Of a stretch of 11,978 nucleotides of DNA, positions 6,874 through 11,978 are shown piece after piece. Position 1 is the stretch's first letter. The number at the start of each line of letters is the position of its first letter. Both the position numbers and the translations under genes were made by a program. The stretch is taken from positions 1 to 11,978 of the forward strand of contig JACNLR010000137.1 in NCBI GenBank assembly GCA_014381385.1, in the 5' to 3' direction. This DNA comes from Planctomycetota bacterium. Lineage in GTDB: Bacteria > Planctomycetota > Phycisphaerae > Phycisphaerales > SM1A02. The notes below the pieces were generated by a model. The model made no database searches. It was not told the origin of the DNA and worked only from the letters and a program-made list of their open reading frames with translations.

Positions 6874-8319
6874 TTATGGAGTGTTGTCTGGAGGGGTTAT
6901 GGAAGGAGCAATGCCCAAAAGAGTCTTTTGCTTTTGTGTAAGTTGGTCGTTATATCGCTGAATAATCTGTTTCTTTATGACACTCGCAGCATTTTGATCT
7001 TTCACCTTAACTCGTTCCCATTGTGTTATCCACAAAGCGGGGTCGGGTCTTGCATCTGCAGCTGCATCCCATGCAGAGGCATCTATGGCTGCGACAAAAC
7101 GTAACGTTATCAAATCATCGTCGATGAGTGACTCCCCAAACACGCCAAGGAGCTGGAGTGCACCTACAGCATCGTCCCTGCTGATCATCAGTGGAACTGC
7201 TCTTCTTGCAATAGCTTTTCTTGCAGCGATGCTCTTCTGTGACGCATTTTTCCAGACATCGTGTAGAATCGTTAGCCGAAGTTCATCTAGGTTTAACCGT
7301 TTGAGCATATCGTCTGCACGTAACAGCTCACTTGTACTTAGCGACGTTGCTATCGAAAACGCAGCAGCGTTCCAGTTTGGCTCGTTATCTTTTCTTACAT
7401 CGAGTAATTCCTTGAAGGAATCTATGTCAACCTTCTTTTGCAGTGCAGCAAGTGCGTATGTGTAGAGCAGAGGATCATCCGCCCGCGCAATTAAGGGTTC
7501 GGCAAAGCCAGCATACGCAAAACCCATTGCAACAGCTTCACGTACAGAGTCATTTGGATTATCAAGCATCTTAATAAGCGCTCTCTTTGTTGTGTTGCTC
7601 CCAAGCATTGCCTCAAGTGTTATGAGAGATGGTAGGCTGCTTTGCTGTCTGGATTTCAGTACAGCTCTGAGAATTTGCCTTTGTATTTTTTCTGAAACAT
7701 CGTTGTTGTTCAACAGAAAAATGAGTGCATCTGCAGCAGCCCCGTTGGGATTCTGCAGTAGCCGATCGATTGTAGGAGGAATTGCGTTAGGGTGCGAAAC
7801 TGTTTGAAAGTAAATCAGTTCTTGTTCTGCAACTTCAATATCTACTTCTTGTGCAATTGCGTTTGCAACATGCTCGGCTAATCCGGGAACATCAATTTCA
7901 GGAAGAAGTTTTGCTGCAGCAAGTCGCACTGTAGAATTTGAATCAGTCAAACGGTCCACGACCAGCTGCAATTCTTCATTCGTTGCCTCTCCGTCGCGAA
8001 GGAGAACACCGACACGTTCTATTCCAAAAACGCGCAGCTCGGGCATTTTGTCGCCTAAGACTTCAGGCAATTGGTTGTGCTGGTGCTCTGATGAGATAAG
8101 TGGCCAATACCGAGCGTAGGTTTCTACTATTTTTTGTTTTAACGACTCTGGTTGGTCAACGCTGGTTCCGACATTCAAAGACTGATTATCTGGAATTGGA
8201 GAAGCGAGAATTGGTTTTGGTTGAGGCGAAGTCTGTTGTGGTGATTCACAAGAAAACGCAACAATTAGGAAAGTCAAAGAAAGCAACAGGGTGAATTTGG
8301 CTGTTTGTGATTTCAGCAT
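6874..8319 (-). CDS. HEAT-repeat lipoprotein of unknown function
   Basis: From the ATG at 8319 the protein has 481 residues. It starts with K3, a hydrophobic stretch 10-22 and C24 in VAFSCES, a typical lipoprotein signal although the box AFSC is not ideal. A Pro/Ser/Gln linker (25-60) follows, then mostly helical repeats of HEAT type, for example 116-141 (LTDSNSTVRLAAAKLLPEI), 145-172, 180-205 and 243-271 (MLDNPNDSVREAVAMGFA). Such repeats are protein-binding scaffolds; no enzyme motif is seen. The frame is open upstream to 8451, but that start would lack the signal peptide at the N terminus and run into the divergent TPR gene, so 8319 is preferred. The protein should sit on a periplasm-facing membrane (inference). 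Co-transcription with fumC is likely, but I see no functional reason for it. Confidence 0.8.
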   Translation of the reverse strand: MLKSQTAKFTLLLSLTFLIVAFSCESPQQTSPQPKPILASPIPDNQSLNVGTSVDQPESLKQKIVETYARYWPLISSEHQHNQLPEVLGDKMPELRVFGIERVGVLLRDGEATNEELQLVVDRLTDSNSTVRLAAAKLLPEIDVPGLAEHVANAIAQEVDIEVAEQELIYFQTVSHPNAIPPTIDRLLQNPNGAAADALIFLLNNNDVSEKIQRQILRAVLKSRQQSSLPSLITLEAMLGSNTTKRALIKMLDNPNDSVREAVAMGFAYAGFAEPLIARADDPLLYTYALAALQKKVDIDSFKELLDVRKDNEPNWNAAAFSIATSLSTSELLRADDMLKRLNLDELRLTILHDVWKNASQKSIAARKAIARRAVPLMISRDDAVGALQLLGVFGESLIDDDLITLRFVAAIDASAWDAAADARPDPALWITQWERVKVKDQNAASVIKKQIIQRYNDQLTQKQKTLLGIAPSITPPDNTP

Positions 8320-8408
8320 GGCGTTGTGGGCAGTGTATTCGATTATTGAGAGAAATAAGGTAATCAAACGGGAACCATTTTGCATATCAACGTACAATAT
8401 CCAACCGT

Positions 8409-9755
8409 ATGAACAACTGGCAAGACGCAGAACAATTTGCAGATAATGCATTAGATATGTTTGAAAGAGGCCGCTGGGGCGAAGCTGAAAAAGAACTCCG
8501 CAAAGCCCTTGAAATCGATCCAGATCAAGGTGATTGGCACTTTAACCTCGGAATTACATTAGAGCGTACAGGGCGTGATGCTGAAGCACTTTCGAGCTTT
8601 GAGCAAGCGTCTAGACTTTTAGAAAACGCTGTTGACCCCAAACTTGCAGCAGGAGCAGCATGTGCAAGGCTTGAGCGATTTGAGGATGCAATCGGATGGC
8701 TTGATAAGGTGCTCTCAATTGACACGAGCGTGGAACCTGCTTGGGCGATGCTTGTTGATGCACATGCATCGAACAATGATCACGATGCAGCCGAGACCGC
8801 TTTCTATATGGCGCAAGATGCTCTGCCCAATCCAAGTGCGAATGTTCTCATTGCAATGAGCGGGAGTTTACTCGCAAGGAGTGAAGATCAGCGTGCAATT
8901 TGGTGCGCACAAGAGGCGATTAAAATTGATTCAGAGGTTCAGGGCGGACGACTCTGTTTGGCGGGTGGCTTGGTCGCAATTGGTCAAAGTCAACGCGCGT
9001 CACAAATTTTACTTCAAGAACTGCGCGAAGATCCTGGAAACGTGCAGGCCTTACTTTTGCACGCAGATGTTCTTGCGGATACGGGTCGTGCCAACGAAGC
9101 CCTCATAAAATTACACCGAGTTTTAGAACTTGAACCTGCAAATGTTGATGCGCATATACGTGCAGGAAAATATGCCATGGATGAAAAGCGGTGGGAAGAA
9201 GCATTCATCGCATGGGGTTTAGTTAGACGACTTCAACCAAATCATTCAACAGCGTGTTTGCACTTAGCGCAAACATTGTTAGCGCTGCAAAAACCAGCGT
9301 CTGCTCGACCACTTTTGCAGGAATACATTGAGCGAATGGGTGATACGATTTCCAATGAGGAGAAACTGCATGTAGCAGAATTGATGCTAGCTTCAGGGGA
9401 ACCAAGGGCTGCATCTTTATTGCTTGAGAATGTACATCAATCGTTTGAAAAAAGTGACCCCTTGAAACTGCAAACTCTACGTGTACTCGCAGTGACTTTA
9501 TTCGCAAGCGAGCGAACTGATGAAGGCGCTGCCGTGAGCAGGAAAGTGTTGCGCATCGATCCTACGTGTATATCTTCTATGCACAACTTAGCGCTTGCTG
9601 CTGTAATAAATAACCGGTATGCAAGTGCTTGGGGTTGGGTCACGCGGGGTCTTCGCTACGATCCATTGGATAACGACTTGCGCCGATTGCGTTCCCGATT
9701 AATCTGGGAAGGCATTGGAAAGTTTTGTAAAAAGCTTCTGGGAAAAAGAAGCTAA
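8409..9755 (+). CDS. TPR-repeat protein, soluble
   Basis: This 448-residue protein is built almost entirely of tetratricopeptide repeats, helical hairpins that bind other proteins. The repeat spacing of about 34 residues with W/L-G-Y/A-A-P positions is clear at 7-39 (GRWGEAEKELRKALEIDP), 42-75, 76-106, 109-140, 143-175, 178-209, 212-243 (GRANEALIKLHRVLELEP), 246-277 and again near residues 390-424. No signal peptide or membrane helix is seen. It ends in a basic helix (WEGIGKFCKKLLGKRS) that could touch RNA, ribosomes or membrane; this is inference. The gene is divergent from the HEAT lipoprotein with 89 bases between starts and converges on rpsR with only 6 bases between stops. There is no Shine-Dalgarno site before the ATG. 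The partner is unknown. Confidence 0.85.
   Translation: MNNWQDAEQFADNALDMFERGRWGEAEKELRKALEIDPDQGDWHFNLGITLERTGRDAEALSSFEQASRLLENAVDPKLAAGAACARLERFEDAIGWLDKVLSIDTSVEPAWAMLVDAHASNNDHDAAETAFYMAQDALPNPSANVLIAMSGSLLARSEDQRAIWCAQEAIKIDSEVQGGRLCLAGGLVAIGQSQRASQILLQELREDPGNVQALLLHADVLADTGRANEALIKLHRVLELEPANVDAHIRAGKYAMDEKRWEEAFIAWGLVRRLQPNHSTACLHLAQTLLALQKPASARPLLQEYIERMGDTISNEEKLHVAELMLASGEPRAASLLLENVHQSFEKSDPLKLQTLRVLAVTLFASERTDEGAAVSRKVLRIDPTCISSMHNLALAAVINNRYASAWGWVTRGLRYDPLDNDLRRLRSRLIWEGIGKFCKKLLGKRS
9729..9753 (-). terminator. Intrinsic terminator candidate for rpsR
   Basis: On the minus strand AGCTTCT (9753-9747) and AGAAGCT (9739-9733) form a 7-bp stem with a 7-base loop, followed by four further T (9732-9729). 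It begins nine bases beyond the rpsR stop codon and lies inside the last codons of the convergent TPR gene, so its sequence must serve both. The stem has only three G:C pairs, so strength is moderate. Confidence 0.5.
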
Positions 9756-9761
9756 CCTACA

Positions 9762-10001
9762 TTACAGTGTGCCTGAAGTGAACGGAAGGAGCGCCATAAA
9801 ACGAGCTCGTTTGATTGCTTGTGCAACCATACGTTGCTCCTTGGCGGAAGTGCCAAGTCGTTTTCGGGAGTAAATTTTACCGTTAGGAGTCATGAGCCGA
9901 CGTAATTCTTCTACGGATTTGTAGTCGATGTATTTGCGGTCTCGATTGTCAGTCTTCAGGTATGTTTTTGCTTGCGGTCTGCCGTAGTCTCTGCTGCCCA
10001 T
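9762..10001 (-). CDS. rpsR: Small ribosomal subunit protein bS18
   Basis: bS18 binds with bS6 to the central domain of 16S rRNA in the 30S platform. The product from the ATG at 10001 has 79 residues, normal for the family. The conserved core is plain: YIDYKSVEELRRLMTPNGKI, then RKRLGTSAKEQR and AIKRARFMALLP near the C terminus. There are no cysteines, so it is the zinc-free form. The frame is open to 10142, but the start at 10001 has AAAGGA (10010-10015 on the plus strand) eight bases upstream and gives the expected length. In many bacteria rpsR sits between rpsF or ssb and rplI; here it is alone, flanked by a convergent TPR gene and a divergent metabolic operon. Confidence 0.95.
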   Translation of the reverse strand: MGSRDYGRPQAKTYLKTDNRDRKYIDYKSVEELRRLMTPNGKIYSRKRLGTSAKEQRMVAQAIKRARFMALLPFTSGTL

Positions 10002-10009
10002 AGTGCGGG

Positions 10010-10015
10010 TCCTTT
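10010..10015 (-). promoter_or_regulatory. Shine-Dalgarno site deciding the rpsR start
   Basis: On the minus strand AAAGGA is followed by eight bases and the ATG at 10001. It is the best-placed ribosome binding site in the window, where most other starts have none, and it supports the 79-residue bS18 over the longer open frame. Confidence 0.7.
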
Positions 10016-10034
10016 CGTCATGAATACATGTGTA

Positions 10035-10052
10035 GCCCCAGTACAGTGGGGC
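10035..10052 (-). promoter_or_regulatory. Hairpin in the rpsR leader
   Basis: GCCCCA (10035-10040) and TGGGGC (10047-10052) pair to give a GC-rich 6-bp stem with a 6-base loop, midway between the predicted promoter and the rpsR start. A leader structure is known to mediate autoregulation by the bS6:bS18 complex in other bacteria where rpsF and rpsR are co-transcribed; whether this hairpin does so is inference only. It does not cover the Shine-Dalgarno site. Confidence 0.4.
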
Positions 10053-10066
10053 GACGAGAACGCGAT

Positions 10067-10095
10067 ATTGTACATTGGCACAAAGAGCGCGGCAA
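10067..10095 (-). promoter_or_regulatory. Sigma-70-like promoter for rpsR
   Basis: On the minus strand TTGCCG (10090-10095) and TACAAT (10067-10072) are separated by exactly 17 bases. This is the best promoter match in the window and would start transcription near 10060, leaving a leader of about 60 bases. It lies in the intergenic region shared with the divergent glutamine amidotransferase gene; I found no clear plus-strand counterpart. Confidence 0.55.
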
Positions 10096-10128
10096 GGGTT
10101 CTCTCTTGTGTATGCTATCCTGCACGCA

Positions 10129-10782
10129 ATGGGACCCATCATCGGAATAACCGCAGATCACCACGAAAAACGCCTTAGAGTGGCAATAGCCTACGCTCAT
10201 TCGGTCATTTGCGCAGGAGGGGTGCCCGTGATTCTTCCACCTGTCCTATCGCAAATGGACCATTTTCTTGCGATTTGTGATGGATTTGTTTTTACAGGTG
10301 GCGATGATCCACAAATGGAACAGTGGGGAGTTCCAACGCATGCGAGCGCGATGCCGGTTGCGCAAGATAGGCAAAAGTTCGAGACGGCTCTGTTACTATC
10401 CTTACAAGAGCGGAAATCGGTGCCCGTTTTTGGTGTTTGTCTAGGTATGCAATGGATGGGGCTCGTTGCAGGCGGCACGCTTAAACAGGACTTGCAAGAA
10501 CCGCAGGCATCTCACCACATCAACGGGCAGCACCACATTTCTGGCGAACTTGGCGAAGGGCTAGTACATACCCACCACCATCAGGCTCTTATAGATGCAG
10601 GCACACTTTCAGTTGTTGCAAATGCAGATGATGGCGTGATTGAAGCGGTGCGAGATAATTCAAGGGCTTGGTATGTTGGCGTGCAGTGGCATCCGGAACG
10701 AACGGAAAATACGCTCCTTGGTCAAGATTTGTTTAATCAATTTGTGAAAGCAGCGCAAGTGCGTAGAACTGTATCTGTATGA
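10129..10782 (+). CDS. Class I glutamine amidotransferase-like hydrolase (peptidase C26 type)
   Basis: This 217-residue protein has the fold of triad-type glutamine amidotransferases and resembles the gamma-glutamyl-gamma-aminobutyrate hydrolase (PuuD-like) branch, which cleaves gamma-glutamyl amide bonds. The triad is complete: nucleophile C104 in VFGVCLGMQ (100-108), H188 and E190 in VQWHPE (185-190). TGGDDP (56-61) and the HTHHHQAL segment (147-154) match the C26 family pattern. No synthase domain is attached, so it is a free hydrolase or a subunit. The ATG at 10129 is chosen because the protein then begins at the conserved first strand PIIGITAD; a TTG at 10075 would lie across the rpsR promoter. 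The stop overlaps the next ATG in ATGA, so translation is probably coupled. The actual substrate is not known. Confidence 0.85.
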   Translation: MGPIIGITADHHEKRLRVAIAYAHSVICAGGVPVILPPVLSQMDHFLAICDGFVFTGGDDPQMEQWGVPTHASAMPVAQDRQKFETALLLSLQERKSVPVFGVCLGMQWMGLVAGGTLKQDLQEPQASHHINGQHHISGELGEGLVHTHHHQALIDAGTLSVVANADDGVIEAVRDNSRAWYVGVQWHPERTENTLLGQDLFNQFVKAAQVRRTVSV

Positions 10783-11876
10783 CGTACCCATCACCAATTC
10801 AAGAAACTCTTGCGCAGTACGAACTAGCAATGGGTGCGACACATGAAGAATCCAATCGAGAGGGAGCGGCGACGGGTCAATTCCAATCGGGAGTTCTTAC
10901 AGAATTTTTACCTTGGGGCGACGATGGCTGTTTTATTTTAGCAACGGCTGGCATCGTCGAACTCGAATACGCAGCAATCCAAAAATCGGTTGGTGTATTC
11001 GATGCACCATGCCGTGGCACGATTGAAATTACTGGAAAAGATCGCCTTGATTGCATTGGTCGAATGACAACGCAAAAAGTAGAGACGATGAAAACTGGCG
11101 AAGCGTTGCTTGCATTTGTGACGAGCAGAAAAGGATCTGTGGTCGCAGATGTTATCGTGCGACTTTTTGAAGATCGGATTTTACTTGATGTTGATATTTC
11201 AGTCGTTGCGCAACTCGTTGACCATTTAAAGTCTTACGTTGTCATGGAAGAAGTTTCCATCGAAAATAGAACGTCGTCCATACATTGGCTTTGGTGCCTC
11301 GGGCCCGAAGCGCATAACGTTACAATCGATGGATTCCAACAACAACCTCTCCCGACCGCACTGTTAGGCATTGAGGGTGTAGCGTATATGGTCTCACCCG
11401 AACAAGTAGAGGATGTATGGGAAGCGATATTGGCTAGCAAGGGCAAGCCAATTGGCTGGTACGCCTTAAACATGGCGAGAGTGGAACAGGGGGCGCCACT
11501 GTTTATGGTTGATTTTGATAACCACAATTTACCGCATGAAACGAATGTGGTTTCAAGCAGAGTACGCTTTGACAAGGGTTGTTATTTGGGCCAAGAAATT
11601 GTTGCTCGAATGGAATCTCTTGGTAAACCGAAGAAAAAAATTATTCGGTTAAAAATGGAAACGGATGATTTACCAATTGCTGGAACGCAACTGTGGGAAG
11701 AAGAAACCGCAAGCGGTACGCCAATAGGCGTGATTACATCAAGTGCAATTAGTCCACTTGGAGGTTCATTGCCCGCAGTCATTGCTATGGTTGGCAAAAA
11801 ACATAACAATGAAGGCACCGAGGTGTACATGTATGTTGGCTCAGAAATTGTTCAAGGGAAAGTAGTAGCCCTTTGA
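10779..11876 (+). CDS. ygfZ: YgfZ/GcvT-like folate-binding protein
   Basis: This 365-residue protein belongs to the YgfZ (COG0354) branch of the aminomethyltransferase family. YgfZ proteins bind tetrahydrofolate and are needed for activity of certain Fe-S enzymes. The defining motif K-G-C-Y-x-G-Q-E is intact at 266-273 (KGCYLGQE) with the key C268, followed by IVARMESLGKPKK. Family features before it include VFDAPCRGTIEITGKDR (73-89), the GWYALNMARVEQGAP stretch (226-240) and LPHETN (251-256). A glycine cleavage T-protein would normally lack KGCYxGQE, so YgfZ is favoured. The first 50 or so residues, before the core, are longer than in many relatives. It begins inside the stop of the hydrolase gene and ends overlapping the next gene by TTGA, so it is the middle gene of an operon. 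Confidence 0.88.
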   Translation: MTYPSPIQETLAQYELAMGATHEESNREGAATGQFQSGVLTEFLPWGDDGCFILATAGIVELEYAAIQKSVGVFDAPCRGTIEITGKDRLDCIGRMTTQKVETMKTGEALLAFVTSRKGSVVADVIVRLFEDRILLDVDISVVAQLVDHLKSYVVMEEVSIENRTSSIHWLWCLGPEAHNVTIDGFQQQPLPTALLGIEGVAYMVSPEQVEDVWEAILASKGKPIGWYALNMARVEQGAPLFMVDFDNHNLPHETNVVSSRVRFDKGCYLGQEIVARMESLGKPKKKIIRLKMETDDLPIAGTQLWEEETASGTPIGVITSSAISPLGGSLPAVIAMVGKKHNNEGTEVYMYVGSEIVQGKVVAL

Positions 11877-11978
11877 GTCTATTTCCACAAAAAATACAAA
11901 TAACGGAAGTCGGTCCACGCGATGGCTTGCAAAATCTAGCGTTACCCGTGCCAACGCAGATTAAAGTAGAACTCATCA
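11873..11978 (+). CDS. mvaB: Hydroxymethylglutaryl-CoA lyase, 5' end only
   Basis: Only 35 codons are inside the window; the gene runs off the right edge. HMG-CoA lyase splits HMG-CoA into acetoacetate and acetyl-CoA, the last step of leucine breakdown. ITEVGPRDGLQN (10-21) is the characteristic first strand of this DRE-TIM metallolyase family; R16 and D17 match the catalytic arginine and metal-ligand aspartate. Related isopropylmalate and homocitrate synthases instead read DTTLRDG there. The start is taken as TTG at 11873, overlapping the YgfZ stop as TTGA; no ATG or GTG lies close before the motif. It has no Shine-Dalgarno site of its own, consistent with coupled translation. Position in the operon suggests branched-chain amino acid catabolism. 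Confidence 0.85.
   Translation, partial: MSLFPQKIQITEVGPRDGLQNLALPVPTQIKVELI

Noticed and set aside
5844..6941. Plus-strand open frames opposite fumC
   Set aside because: Shadows of the conserved fumarase coding strand; no independent support.
8320..8451. N-terminal extension of the HEAT protein to a start at 8451
   Set aside because: It would bury the lipoprotein signal and overlap the divergent TPR gene; the ATG at 8319 gives a normal signal peptide.
10075..10128. TTG start at 10075 for the amidotransferase-like hydrolase
   Set aside because: The added 18 residues have no counterpart in the family fold, which begins at PIIGITAD, and the codon sits over the rpsR promoter.
10002..10128. 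Possible tRNA or small RNA in the rpsR-hydrolase spacer, suggested by the GCCCCA/TGGGGC stem
   Set aside because: No cloverleaf, anticodon arm or T-loop sequence can be drawn; the stem is better read as part of the rpsR leader.
10002..10142. N-terminal extension of bS18 up to 10142
   Set aside because: Extra residues do not look like bS18, while the ATG at 10001 has a well-spaced Shine-Dalgarno site and gives the family length. The extension also covers the predicted promoter.
1..11978. Search for mobile elements, CRISPR arrays, toxin-antitoxin or defence genes
   Set aside because: No transposase, integrase, repeat-spacer pattern or typical defence protein is visible; the genes are metabolic, ribosomal, signalling or scaffold types.

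Overview
The window reads as a chromosomal segment of a Planctomycetota bacterium, probably of Phycisphaerae type. This rests on protein style rather than on a phylogenetic marker. The membrane Ser/Thr kinase has the kinase, short juxtamembrane linker, single membrane helix and TPR-rich tail layout common in that phylum. Stand-alone FHA, TPR and HEAT proteins are frequent, most starts lack a Shine-Dalgarno sequence, and rpsR stands alone instead of in an rpsF-rpsR-rplI cluster. No rRNA, tRNA, CRISPR array, transposase, phage gene or integration site is visible.

Layout. (1) Positions 1-114 are an edge fragment with no gene that can be assigned. (2) At 115-2934 a small FHA protein (minus) and a membrane Ser/Thr kinase (plus) diverge from an AT-rich 144-base intergenic region; this looks like a phosphothreonine signalling pair. 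(3) At 2935-3232 the kinase and a transporter converge on a spacer with several inverted repeats, including a perfect 19-bp stem that probably terminates transcription from both sides. (4) At 3233-8319 three minus-strand genes run from high to low coordinates: a HEAT-repeat lipoprotein, class II fumarase (fumC), and an APC permease fused to a PTS EIIA-like domain and a TrkA-C/RCK-C domain. The HEAT-fumC gap is only 17 bases. (5) At 8409-9755 a soluble TPR protein diverges from the HEAT gene. (6) At 9762-10001 is rpsR (bS18), with its own promoter, leader hairpin, good Shine-Dalgarno site and a terminator candidate inside the 3' end of the convergent TPR gene. (7) At 10129-11978 is a tight plus-strand operon of a class I glutamine amidotransferase-like hydrolase, a YgfZ/GcvT-like protein and the start of HMG-CoA lyase. 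Its genes overlap by ATGA and TTGA, which suggests translational coupling.

How the genes may work together. The FHA/kinase pair is a signalling module with unknown input. Fumarase is central TCA metabolism. The permease fusion suggests solute uptake under control of phosphorylation and ligand binding. The last operon combines leucine/branched-chain catabolism (HMG-CoA lyase), a folate-binding YgfZ protein of the type that supports Fe-S enzymes, and a gamma-glutamyl-amide hydrolase. No obviously new defence or mobile system was found. The points most worth following are the triple-domain transporter, the FHA protein with a Thr-bearing acidic tail beside its kinase, the coupled catabolic operon and the isolated rpsR with its structured leader.
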